From assembly GCF_014648995.1 (NCBI RefSeq), contig NZ_BMSE01000018.1:124001-188000 (forward strand): a DNA stretch of 64,000 bases, written 5' to 3'. This DNA is from Streptomyces massasporeus (GTDB taxonomy: Bacteria; Actinomycetota; Actinomycetes; Streptomycetales; Streptomycetaceae). Shown here piece after piece: positions 41,408 to 51,478 of this stretch. The first letter of the stretch is position 1. Each line of letters begins with the position of its first letter. Below the pieces are notes generated by a model. The model was not told the origin of the DNA and did not search any database. It saw only the letters and a list, made by a program, of their open reading frames with translations. The position numbers and the translations under genes are program-made.

Positions 41408-41840
41408 ATTGCCATGCCGGCCGACGGATCGAAGGAGATCCGTCCCGCGTGCCGTGAGCCCCAGCCGGCCTCACGGTGATCGCCCAGCACATGGACACGC
41501 CGAGCGGGCATCACGTCCGCTCCGCCGCCGGCACGGTTACCGCCTCGCCGGAAAGGGCCGCGCCCCGTGTCCCTCACGCATGTCGGCACGGTGGGTGTCG
41601 CGCAACCAGAACGCCGATCGGCGCCTCACGCGTACTCACCTCCGGCTTGACCGAACCGGGGTCCTTCAGGGTCGGCAGATTCGCCTCCTCCCTCGTTCGT
41701 CTCAGTCTCACCCCTCCCTCGCGTGCGGTAGAGCGCCGGTTCCCAACTCGCCCCACCTCTTGACGTGTTGATTGCCGTCCTAAAACATTCGGGAAGCTCG
41801 ATTGGTTCTGCGCGGTTCTGTTCGCTCCCGAAGGGAATCC
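41408..41840. other. Non-coding interval before the GH30 gene
   Basis: No convincing gene in 433 bp. Two more hairpins occur close together: GACGGATC (41423-41430) with GATCCGTC (41437-41444), whose loop holds GAAGGA, and CCGTGAG (41452-41458) with CTCACGG (41470-41476). TTGACG at 41759-41764 followed 15 bases later by TAAAAC is a weak promoter candidate for the GH30 gene. The region 41480-41750 shows nothing recognisable. Confidence 0.5.
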
Positions 41841-44800
41841 ATGTCCAGCAGACATCGCCTCGCCCGGACGGCACTGGCGATCGCCGTCCCCCTGGCACTC
41901 GGCGCGGGCCTCGTGACCGTGCCTTCCGCAGCCGCTGCCGCCGATCCGCCCGCGAGTGCGGTGACGGTACGGATCGACCCGTCCTACCGGCAGCAGGAGT
42001 TCGAAGGATGGGGGACCAGTCTCGTCTGGTTCGCCAACATCACCGGCCGCTACCCCGAACCCATCCGGCAGAAGCTCGCCGACATGCTGTTCGGCGAGGA
42101 CGGGCTCCGCCTCAACATCGCGCGCTACAACATCGGCGGCGGCAACGCCCCCGACGTCCGCAAGGACTACATGAAGACCGGCGCGACGATGGACGGCTTC
42201 TGGAAGGCCCCAGCGGGCACCACCAGGCAGGACACCGACTGGTGGAACCCGGACGACCCCGGGCACTGGGACTGGTCCGCCGACGCCGGCCAGCGCTGGT
42301 GGGTGGACCGCGTGAAGAGCAAGGTGACCCGCTGGGAGGCGTTCAGCAACTCGCCGCCCTGGTTCCAGACCGTCAGCGGCTACGTCTCCGGCGGCTTCGA
42401 CGCCAACACGGACCAGATACGGGCGGACCGCGTCGACGACTTCGCCACCTACCTGGTCAAGGTCACCGACCAGCTGGAGAAGAAGCACCGCATCACGTTC
42501 GACACCATCGCCCCGCTCAACGAGCCCAACACCAACTACTGGGGCACCCAGATCGGCGCCGACGGACAGCCCACCGGCGGCCGCCAGGAGGGCGCGCACG
42601 CAGGCCCCGAACTCCAGCAGAAGGTCGTCCTGGCCCTGGACCGCGCGCTGAAGAAGGCACGGACCCGCGCCACGATCTCCGCGATGGACGAGACCAACCC
42701 CAGCACCTTCGTCCGCAACTGGAACGCCTACGACCCATCCGCCCGGTCCGCCGTCGACCAGCTCAACGTGCACACCTACGGCACCGGCATGCGCACCAGC
42801 GCCCGCGACAGCGCCAAGGCAGCGGACAAGCCGTTCTGGATGAGCGAGGTCGAGGGCACCTGGGGGACCGGCACCGACTTCACCGGCATGGAACCGGGGC
42901 TCGGCATCGCCACCCGGGTCGTCGAGGACATGCGTGAACTGGAGCCGTCCGCCTGGGTGTTGTGGCAGCCGATCGAGGACTCCATCCCCCAGGCGCAGGC
43001 CGGCAAGAACTGGGGCAGCATCCACATCCCGTTCAACTGCACGGCGAAGGACACCCTGGAGACCTGCCCGGTCAAGACCAACACCAAGTTCGACACCCTG
43101 CGCAACTTCACCCACCACATCCGCCCCGGCGACCACTTCGTCAAGGCCGACGACCCCTCCAGCGTCGCCGCCGTGCGGGGGTCCGGCCGCGGAGCGACGG
43201 TGGTGCACGTCAACAACGGCACGAGCCCGCGCGCGGTGACCCTGGATCTCTCGAAGTTCCGCCGGGTCGCACCCGGCGCCACCGTGACACCCGTCGTGAC
43301 CAGCGCCTCCGGCGCACTCGTCCGCGGAACGCCCGTCGGGGTCGAGGACCGCTCGGCCACCGTGACCGTCCCGGCGAAGTCGGTCACCACCCTCCTCGTC
43401 GACGGCGTGTCCGGCACCGCGAAGGACGCCGCGCTCGTCCAGCCCGGCCACACCTACCGCCTCCAGGGCGCCCAGAGCGGCAAATCCCTGGCCCCGTCCG
43501 CAGACGGCAACGGCGTCGTCGTCCGTACGTCCGACCCGGCCGCCAGGTCGCAGCTGTGGAGCGTGAAGCGGCTGACCCGCGGCGAGAGCAACCGCGAGCG
43601 CTACGCCCTCGTCAACGCGGCCGACGGCAGGCGCCTGGCCGTACGCGACAACGAGGCCGTGCTCGAGGACGGAGACACACCGGCCGCACAGTGGATCATG
43701 TCCACCACGGGTGACGGCACCTGGACCTTCGTCAACGCCGCTACGGGCCGCCTCCTCGACGTCGTCAACCAGTCGACCACGGACGGCGCCCGCGTGTCGG
43801 CCTTCCTCCCGACCTCCCACGCGAACCAGCGCTGGGGCGTGACCGACGAGACGGTCCTGCGGACACGACCCGCGGCAGCGTTCACCGTCCCCGGGCGCGC
43901 CCCCGAACTGCCCGGCACCGTGACGCCCGTCTTCCGCGACGGCGCCCGGGGCACGCTCCCGGTCGAGTGGACTCTGCCCTCCGAGTCGCGCTGGCGCAAG
44001 CCCGGAACTGTTCGTGTGAAGGGCAGGGCCACCGACGCCCTCGGCCGGACCGTCCCGGCCGAGGCGGTCGTCACCGTGGACACCATCGACTCGACCCTCC
44101 CTGCCCGCGCCAAGACCTACACCGGCGGACGGCCCGACCTGCCCGCCACGGTCACCGGCGTGGGACGGCACGGCGGGACGGCCGACCTCCCGGTCACCTG
44201 GGACGCCGCACCCGAGGGCGCGTTCGGCGACACCGGAGTGGTGACCCTGCGCGGCACGGCCCGGGTACCCGGCGGGGAAACGGCCGAGGCGACCGTACGC
44301 GTCCAGGTCGCCGCGCCGAAGGAGACCAACTCGGCGCGCGACGAGGGCGTCACGGTCGGCGCGACCTACACCGAGGGCGGCTACTCCGCCGAGGGTCTGC
44401 GCAACGGCACCACGTCCGAGAAGGCCTGGTCGAACTGGAAGTCCGGCACGAAGAACCCGTCCGACACCATCACCTTCACGTTGCCGGAGGCACGCGATCT
44501 GACCCGGGTCGTGACCCACTTCCACCGTGACGGCACCAACGTCAGTTTCGCGGAGTCCCTCAAGGTGCAGGTGCGCGGCGGCGACGGCACCTGGTCCGAC
44601 GCGAGCGACCAGGTCGCCGTCGGCACCGAAGGGACGCCCGTGGCCGACGTCAGGGTGCGTGGCACCGGCCCGGTGACGGGTGTGCGCGTGGTGATGACGG
44701 CCCGTCCGGGCGGCTACATCACCCTCGGGGAGATCGATGTCTTCGCCAAGGCGCCGGGCGTTTCCGCCGACGCCGCGGCCGCGTCGATCGAGGTGGACGG

Positions 44801-45017
44801 CGAGTCCCTGAGCGGCTTCGAGCCGGACCGGACGGGCTACCGGGTGGCGGTCGACCGCCCGGACCGCGCCGAGATCACCGCCACACCGCGTGACCCCTAT
44901 GCGAAGGTGACGGTCCGGCGGGACACGGCCGGCGGCAAGAAGGCCCACATCGTGTCCGTGACCAGCGAAGACGGCTCACAGGAACGGGAGTACCGGATCG
45001 AACTGACCCGTCGATGA
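41841..45017 (+). CDS. Secreted multidomain GH30 glycosidase (endo-beta-1,6-galactanase-like)
   Basis: 1058 residues from ATG 41841 (GAAGGGAA upstream). Signal peptide about 1-34. The GH30 catalytic barrel with its beta domain spans about 40-490: QEFEGWGTSLVWFANITGRY, the acid/base Glu228 in APLNEPNTNYWG and the nucleophile Glu336 in WMSEVEGTWG. The WGTSL... and YNIGGGNAPD pattern suits the endo-beta-1,6-galactanase branch. Then a ricin-type lectin-like region (about 510-650), two bacterial Ig-like repeats (about 660-830), an F5/8 C-type discoidin module (about 840-970) and a cadherin-like C-terminal fold. Likely targets are arabinogalactan proteins of plants. It ends in a strong terminator. 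Confidence 0.88.
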   Translation: MSSRHRLARTALAIAVPLALGAGLVTVPSAAAAADPPASAVTVRIDPSYRQQEFEGWGTSLVWFANITGRYPEPIRQKLADMLFGEDGLRLNIARYNIGGGNAPDVRKDYMKTGATMDGFWKAPAGTTRQDTDWWNPDDPGHWDWSADAGQRWWVDRVKSKVTRWEAFSNSPPWFQTVSGYVSGGFDANTDQIRADRVDDFATYLVKVTDQLEKKHRITFDTIAPLNEPNTNYWGTQIGADGQPTGGRQEGAHAGPELQQKVVLALDRALKKARTRATISAMDETNPSTFVRNWNAYDPSARSAVDQLNVHTYGTGMRTSARDSAKAADKPFWMSEVEGTWGTGTDFTGMEPGLGIATRVVEDMRELEPSAWVLWQPIEDSIPQAQAGKNWGSIHIPFNCTAKDTLETCPVKTNTKFDTLRNFTHHIRPGDHFVKADDPSSVAAVRGSGRGATVVHVNNGTSPRAVTLDLSKFRRVAPGATVTPVVTSASGALVRGTPVGVEDRSATVTVPAKSVTTLLVDGVSGTAKDAALVQPGHTYRLQGAQSGKSLAPSADGNGVVVRTSDPAARSQLWSVKRLTRGESNRERYALVNAADGRRLAVRDNEAVLEDGDTPAAQWIMSTTGDGTWTFVNAATGRLLDVVNQSTTDGARVSAFLPTSHANQRWGVTDETVLRTRPAAAFTVPGRAPELPGTVTPVFRDGARGTLPVEWTLPSESRWRKPGTVRVKGRATDALGRTVPAEAVVTVDTIDSTLPARAKTYTGGRPDLPATVTGVGRHGGTADLPVTWDAAPEGAFGDTGVVTLRGTARVPGGETAEATVRVQVAAPKETNSARDEGVTVGATYTEGGYSAEGLRNGTTSEKAWSNWKSGTKNPSDTITFTLPEARDLTRVVTHFHRDGTNVSFAESLKVQVRGGDGTWSDASDQVAVGTEGTPVADVRVRGTGPVTGVRVVMTARPGGYITLGEIDVFAKAPGVSADAAAASIEVDGESLSGFEPDRTGYRVAVDRPDRAEITATPRDPYAKVTVRRDTAGGKKAHIVSVTSEDGSQEREYRIELTRR

Positions 45018-45020
45018 CAC

Positions 45021-45056
45021 ACGAAAGCGCGGGGCCCGCACGCCCCGCGCTTTCGT
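45021..45056. terminator. Bidirectional terminator between GH30 and GAPDH genes
   Basis: A perfect 15-bp stem (45021-45035 with 45042-45056), loop of six, between convergent stops at 45017 and 45066. Confidence 0.85.
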
Positions 45057-45065
45057 CTTCCGGGG

Positions 45066-46511
45066 TCAGACCGCCGGGGCCGGGTACGTCGGGTACTCCA
45101 CGCCGGAGACGTGCTGCACGACGCGGATGACCTGGCACGAGTAGCCGAACTCGTTGTCGTACCACAGGTAGAGGATCGCGTTGTCGCCGTCGACCTTGGT
45201 GGCGCCGGCGTCGACGATCGAGGCGTGGCGCGAGCCGATGAAGTCGCTCGAGACCGCGTCGGGAGCCGTGGTGAAGTCGATCTGGCGCTTGAGAGGCGAG
45301 GTCAGCGAGACGTCGCGAAGGTGGTCGAGGACCTCCTCGCGGGTGGTCTCGCGGCCGAGCCGCAGGCTGAGGATCGCGATCGAGACGTCCGGGACCGGGA
45401 CGCGGATCGAGCTGCCGGTGATCGGCGCCTTGAGGTCGGGCAGCGCCTTGGCGACGGCGGAGGCGGCACCGGTCTCGGTGATGACCATGTTGAGCGGCGC
45501 GGAGCGGCCGCGGCGGTCGGCCTTGTGGTAGTTGTCCAGCAGGTTCTGGTCGTTCGTGAACGAGTGAACCGTCTCGACGTGGCCGCGCTGGACCCCGAAC
45601 TCGTCGTCCATCGCCTTCAGCGGCGGCACGATCGCGTTGGTGGTGCAGGACGCGCAGGACAGGATCTGCTCGTCCGGCTTGATCGTGTCGTGGTTGACGC
45701 CGTGCACGATGTTGGGGACGTCACCCTTGCCGGGCGCGGTCAGCACGACCTTGTCGATACCGGGGCGCAGGTGCTGGGACAGGCCCTCACGGTCGCGCCA
45801 CTTGCCGGTGTTGTCGATGAGGATGGCGTCCTTGATGCCGTACGCCGTGTAGTCGACCTCGGACGGGTCGTTGGCGTAGATCACCTTGATGGTGTTGCCG
45901 TTGGCGACGATCGTGCTGTTCGCCTCGTCGACGGTGATCGTGCCCTGGAACTGGCCGTGGATCGAGTCGCGGCGCAGCAGGGAGGCGCGCTTGACGATGT
46001 CCTGATCGCCACCCCCGCGCACGACGATGGCCCGCAGCCGCAGGCCGTTGCCGGAGCCGGACTTCTCGATGAGCAGGCGGGCCACGAGCCGGCCGATGCG
46101 GCCGAAGCCGTAGAGGACGACGTCCCGGCCCTCACGGCGCTCGATCTTGTCGGCGCCCGTGGCACCGGCGACGGCCTCGGCGGTGAACTCCGCGATCGAC
46201 AGGCCCCGGTCGTCGGCCTGGTAGGCCTCGGCGAGCAGGCCGATGTCGATCTGGGAGGGGCCGAGGTCGAGCGTGGTGAGAGTCTGCAGGAACGGCAGGG
46301 TGTCGGTGACCGACAGCTCCACTCCGGCGATCTGCCGGGCGAAACGGTGGGTCTTGAGGATGCTCACCACCGACTTGTTCACCAGGGAGCGGCTGTGCAG
46401 CAGGACCGTCACGTCCTGCTCGCGGTGCAGCTTCCCGATGATCGGGATCATCGACTCCGCGATCTCCTCGCGGATCTTCCAGTTGGTGAACGAGTCGTCG
46501 TTGACAGTCAC
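45066..46511 (-). CDS. gap: Long-form glyceraldehyde-3-phosphate dehydrogenase
   Basis: 481 residues, versus about 335 for standard GAPDH. About 125 extra N-terminal residues (NWKIREEIAESMIPIIGKLH, VTVLLHSRSLVNKSVVSILK) precede the NAD-binding start VVLYGFGRIGRLVARLLIEK. The catalytic cysteine is in ILSCASCTTNAIVPPLKAMD, and VPVPDVSIAILSLRL and WYDNEFGYSCQVI complete the enzyme. This form exists in several actinobacteria as a second GAPDH beside the glycolytic one; a gluconeogenic or NADP-linked role is often supposed. The start is GTG 46511. It is a single-gene unit with its own terminator. Confidence 0.9.
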   Translation of the reverse strand: MTVNDDSFTNWKIREEIAESMIPIIGKLHREQDVTVLLHSRSLVNKSVVSILKTHRFARQIAGVELSVTDTLPFLQTLTTLDLGPSQIDIGLLAEAYQADDRGLSIAEFTAEAVAGATGADKIERREGRDVVLYGFGRIGRLVARLLIEKSGSGNGLRLRAIVVRGGGDQDIVKRASLLRRDSIHGQFQGTITVDEANSTIVANGNTIKVIYANDPSEVDYTAYGIKDAILIDNTGKWRDREGLSQHLRPGIDKVVLTAPGKGDVPNIVHGVNHDTIKPDEQILSCASCTTNAIVPPLKAMDDEFGVQRGHVETVHSFTNDQNLLDNYHKADRRGRSAPLNMVITETGAASAVAKALPDLKAPITGSSIRVPVPDVSIAILSLRLGRETTREEVLDHLRDVSLTSPLKRQIDFTTAPDAVSSDFIGSRHASIVDAGATKVDGDNAILYLWYDNEFGYSCQVIRVVQHVSGVEYPTYPAPAV

Positions 46512-46672
46512 GAGTCCATCTTTCGAGCTAGGCGGCGCTCATATGTTAAACCGTCGATTTCCCGATCTTGAAGGGGGTACCTCCGCCCCCCGTCCTGCGG
46601 GCACTCCGCGCGCCCCGGCGGGCAGGGCTTGAGACGATCGAAAGCGGATCTTCCGTGCGAAAAGGGGTGCCC

Positions 46673-47551
46673 ATGGACTACGACTCCGTCGCCGACGAGC
46701 TGTACGCCCTGCGCCCGGAGGAGTTCACCGCCGCCCGGGCCTCCGCCATGGCCTCCGCCCGCACCGCCGGCGACCGGGAACTCGCCGAGCGGATCCGCAC
46801 GTTGCGCAAGCCCAGCCTCGCCGCCTGGGTCAGCAATCTCCTGGTCCGCAGCAGCCCCGGGGAGGTCGAGCCGCTGCTGCGCCTGGGGGAGGGGCTGCGG
46901 CAGGCCCACCAGGACCTGGACGGCACGCAGCTGCGCGAGCTGAGCCGCCGGCAGCACGCGCTCATCCGCGCCCTGTCCCTCCAGGCCCGGCAGCTCGCCA
47001 AGGAGGCCGGTCATCCGATCGGCGAGAGCGTGCAGCGCGAGGTCGAGAACACGCTGCACGCCGTCCTGGCCGACCCCGAGGCCGCCCGGGCCTGGGCCGG
47101 CGGCCGCCTGGCCAAGCCGCTCAGCGCGGCCGTCGGCTTCCCCGCCACCGCCGAGGGCGCCCGGCCGCGGCGCCCTGAACCCCCACCCGCACCCGCCCCC
47201 TCCCGCCCGGGCGAGAAGGGGAGCGAGCGGCAGCGGCGCAGGCTCGCCCAGGCCCGAGAAGACGCCGAAGCCGCCGAACGCGAGCTACGGGAGCTGCAGG
47301 ACGCGGCGGACGCCGCGGGCCGGGAGGTGGCGGAGGCGAAACAGCAGGTGGACGGCCTCCAGCGACGTGTCGAGGAGCTCACCGGCACATTGGAACAGGT
47401 CAGGGGCGAACACCAGCAGGCCCGCTTCGCCGAGCGGGCGGCCCGGGAGCGGGCGCGCACGGCCGACCGCCGGGCCCGCGAGGCCGGCCGCAAGGCCGCG
47501 ACGGCCGCCGCCCGCCTCGAACGCCTGACCTCGGCCTCGTCGGACGCGTGA
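46673..47551 (+). CDS. Hypothetical coiled-coil protein
   Basis: 292 residues from ATG 46673. Residues about 1-145 form a helical domain (YDSVADELYALRPEEFTAAR, LRKPSLAAWVSNLLVRSSPG, LRELSRRQHALIRALSLQAR). A Pro-rich spacer (about 160-180) follows and then a long coiled coil from about 185 to the end (SERQRRRLAQAREDAEAAER, LRELQDAADAAGREVAEAKQ). The 'LRKPSLAAWVSNLL' segment is common to a family of actinobacterial proteins of unknown role. It is cytoplasmic. A short hairpin follows, separating it from furA-katG. Confidence 0.75.
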   Translation: MDYDSVADELYALRPEEFTAARASAMASARTAGDRELAERIRTLRKPSLAAWVSNLLVRSSPGEVEPLLRLGEGLRQAHQDLDGTQLRELSRRQHALIRALSLQARQLAKEAGHPIGESVQREVENTLHAVLADPEAARAWAGGRLAKPLSAAVGFPATAEGARPRRPEPPPAPAPSRPGEKGSERQRRRLAQAREDAEAAERELRELQDAADAAGREVAEAKQQVDGLQRRVEELTGTLEQVRGEHQQARFAERAARERARTADRRAREAGRKAATAAARLERLTSASSDA

Positions 47552-47582
47552 CCGGCTGACCGACACGGCGGTGCGCCCCCCC

Positions 47583-47600
47583 GGCGCCCGCCGGGGCGCC
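47583..47600 (+). terminator. Hairpin after the coiled-coil gene
   Basis: GGCGCCC (47583-47589) pairs with GGGCGCC (47594-47600), 32 bases after the stop. Confidence 0.5.
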
Positions 47601-47611
47601 ATCATGACGAC

Positions 47612-47627
47612 TGTGACTGAGCTCACA
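47612..47627. promoter_or_regulatory. CRP-like palindrome upstream of furA
   Basis: TGTGACTGAGCTCACA is a perfect match to the TGTGA-N6-TCACA consensus of CRP/FNR regulators, centred about 108 bp before the furA start codon. Confidence 0.45.
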
Positions 47628-47674
47628 GCCCGTAAGTAAGCCGCCCCGCAAAGGCTCCACACACGACACCAAAA

Positions 47675-47721
47675 TTGAACCGTTCGTTTTCTTGAACCGC
47701 TCGTGTTTGTGTGGCTAGGTT
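47675..47721 (+). promoter_or_regulatory. furA-katG promoter with repeated operator, leaderless
   Basis: TTGAACCGTTCGTTTTC (47675-47691) and TTGAACCGCTCGTGTTT (47692-47708) are abutting 17-bp direct repeats matching at 14 positions. The second supplies a -35 TTGAAC; TAGGTT at 47716-47721 is the -10, spaced 18 bp. Transcription should begin at or next to the ATG at 47728. FurA bound at the repeats would cover the -35 box. Confidence 0.65.
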
Positions 47722-47727
47722 GGACGC

Positions 47728-48165
47728 ATGACCGCAACCGGGAACCCGACCACAGCCGAGGAGCTGCGCGGTGCCGGCCTGAGGGTGACGGCCGCCCGCG
47801 TCGCGCTGCTCGAGGCCGTGCGGGACGGTGACCACCTCGGCGCCGAGGCGATCGCCTCCGAGGTGCGCGGCCGTGTGGGCCACATCTCCGTCCAGGCCGT
47901 CTACGAGGGGCTGCACGCACTCACCGCGGCGGGCCTCATACGCCGCCTCGACCCACCCGGCAGCCCGGCCCTCTACGAGGGGCGGGTCGGCGACAACCAC
48001 CACCACCTCGTGTGCCGGTCGTGCGGAGCCGTCGCCGACGTCGACTGCGCGGTCGGTCACGCCCCCTGCCTGACCGCGTCCGACGACCGCGGCTTCGCCG
48101 TCGACGAGGCCGAGGTCATCTACTGGGGCCTGTGCCCCGCCTGCTCCACCGCCCGCAGCAACTGA
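47728..48165 (+). CDS. furA: FurA/CatR peroxide-sensing Fur family repressor
   Basis: 145 residues. The winged helix lies at about 10-85 (AGLRVTAARVALLEAVRDGD, ISVQAVYEGLHALTAAGLIR) and the dimer/metal domain at about 88-140, with DNHHHLVCRSCG (CxxC) and a second pair in YWGLCPACS, the structural zinc site. The HHH cluster supplies regulatory metal ligands whose oxidation by peroxide releases the repressor. katG lies 106 bp downstream, the standard furA-katG order in actinobacteria. A leaderless promoter and an operator-like repeat explain autorepression. Confidence 0.92.
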   Translation: MTATGNPTTAEELRGAGLRVTAARVALLEAVRDGDHLGAEAIASEVRGRVGHISVQAVYEGLHALTAAGLIRRLDPPGSPALYEGRVGDNHHHLVCRSCGAVADVDCAVGHAPCLTASDDRGFAVDEAEVIYWGLCPACSTARSN

Positions 48166-48255
48166 GCACGTGATCCCCCCGAGCGTTCCCGAGCACACCT
48201 GATCCACCCGAGCGTTCCCGAGCACGTGATCCCCCTGAGCACCGTGATCCACCCC
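48164..48255 (+). repeat. Imperfect direct repeats between furA and katG
   Basis: Units starting with GAGCAC and followed by a GTGATCC-like core occur four times (from 48164, 48191, 48220 and 48237). The first two also share GAGCGTTCCC exactly (48181-48190 and 48210-48219). The array begins on the furA stop codon. Confidence 0.7.
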
Positions 48256-48271
48256 GTCCGGAAGGATTTCC

Positions 48272-50491
<2,220 letters not shown>

Positions 50492-50507
50492 TCACCCCCG
50501 CATGACA

Positions 50508-50537
50508 GGACGCCCGGGCCGGCAGGCCCGGGCGTCC
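50508..50537 (+). terminator. Terminator of katG
   Basis: GGACGCCCGGGCC (50508-50520) pairs perfectly with GGCCCGGGCGTCC (50525-50537), loop GGCA. Confidence 0.85.
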
Positions 50538-50643
50538 CGCTGGTTGCCTGAGGGACCGTCAAAGACCGTTCAAGGTAAGAACATCACTTACCCAACTCTC
50601 ACCATGAAACGGCAAGGATCCCGGCCGGCCGCGCGTTCGGGCA

Positions 50644-50649
50644 TACGTT
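50644..50649 (+). promoter_or_regulatory. -10 box of a possible leaderless carbonic anhydrase promoter
   Basis: TACGTT lies six bases before the GTG at 50656. No Shine-Dalgarno sequence is visible. Confidence 0.35.
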
Positions 50650-50655
50650 CTGGTC

Positions 50656-51432
50656 GTGAACTCACATGCCACCTCCCACAGAGGCACCGGCCCCGAACCG
50701 CACCCCTTCGCCGGTGCACGGCCGACCCCCGGCGGCACCGCCCGCCGCACCCTGCTGCGCACCGCGCTGACCGGGGCCGCGGCCCTCGGCGCGGGCCTCG
50801 GAGCCACCGGCGCGGCCACCGCCGCCCCCGGCACCGTAGAACCGCGACCCGGCACCCCGGACGAGGCCCTGAGGGAGCTGGCCGCGGGCAACCGCCGCTG
50901 GCGCACCTACCGGGAACGCCACCCGCACGAGAACCCTGCCGTCCGGCGGACGCTGGCCACCTCCCAGCACCCCTTCGCGGTCGTGCTCGGCTGCATCGAC
51001 TCGCGCGTACCCCCGGAGCTGGTCTTCGACCAGGGGCTGGGGGACCTGATGACCGTGCGCACCGCGGGTGAGGTGCTGGACGAGGCCGTGCTCGGCAGCG
51101 TCGCCTACGGCGTCCTGGAACTCGGCATACCGCTGGTCGTCGTCCTCGGGCACCAGTCGTGCGGCGCCGTGCGTGCCGCCGTGGCGGCGGAGCAGTCGGG
51201 GGAGCACCTGCCGGCCCACATGCAGTACCTGGTCGACCAGATACGCCCGGCCATAGACCACGGCCAGGGAGCGGACGCCAGGATCGACGCGACCGTGAGC
51301 GCCCACGTCCGGCTCGTACGCTCCCGGCTGGCCGCGGAACCCGAACTCGCCGCCAGGATCGCCACCGGCAAGCTGGCGATCGTCGGCGCGCGCTACGAAC
51401 TGACGACCCAGGCCGTGAACCGCCTCGCCTGA
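50656..51432 (+). CDS. Tat-exported beta-carbonic anhydrase
   Basis: 258 residues from GTG 50656. A twin-arginine leader covers about 1-57 (TARRTLLRTALTGAAALGAG, cleavage near ATAAP). The enzyme part has the zinc ligands of the beta class: VVLGCIDSRVPPELVF (Cys and the Asp/Arg dyad) and VLGHQSCGAVRAAV (His and Cys). It interconverts CO2 and bicarbonate, here outside the membrane after folded export. Exported beta-type enzymes with Tat leaders are a known streptomycete variety; their role in an aerobic soil organism is unclear. A bidirectional hairpin follows. Confidence 0.92.
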   Translation: MNSHATSHRGTGPEPHPFAGARPTPGGTARRTLLRTALTGAAALGAGLGATGAATAAPGTVEPRPGTPDEALRELAAGNRRWRTYRERHPHENPAVRRTLATSQHPFAVVLGCIDSRVPPELVFDQGLGDLMTVRTAGEVLDEAVLGSVAYGVLELGIPLVVVLGHQSCGAVRAAVAAEQSGEHLPAHMQYLVDQIRPAIDHGQGADARIDATVSAHVRLVRSRLAAEPELAARIATGKLAIVGARYELTTQAVNRLA

Positions 51433-51439
51433 GACGCCG

Positions 51440-51470
51440 CCCGGTCCGCCGCACGCGGTGGCGGACCGGG
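51440..51470. terminator. Bidirectional terminator after the carbonic anhydrase gene
   Basis: CCCGGTCCGCC (51440-51450) pairs perfectly with GGCGGACCGGG (51460-51470), nine bases before the convergent stop. Confidence 0.75.
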
Positions 51471-51478
51471 CCACCCCG

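Noticed and set aside
41574..44948. 1124-codon minus-strand open frame opposite the GH30 gene
   Set aside because: Same codon-bias artefact; the plus strand encodes a signal peptide, catalytic residues and known domains.
48164..48255. Repeats between furA and katG considered as a small CRISPR array
   Set aside because: Units are irregular (17-29 bp), lack unique spacers and have no cas genes nearby.
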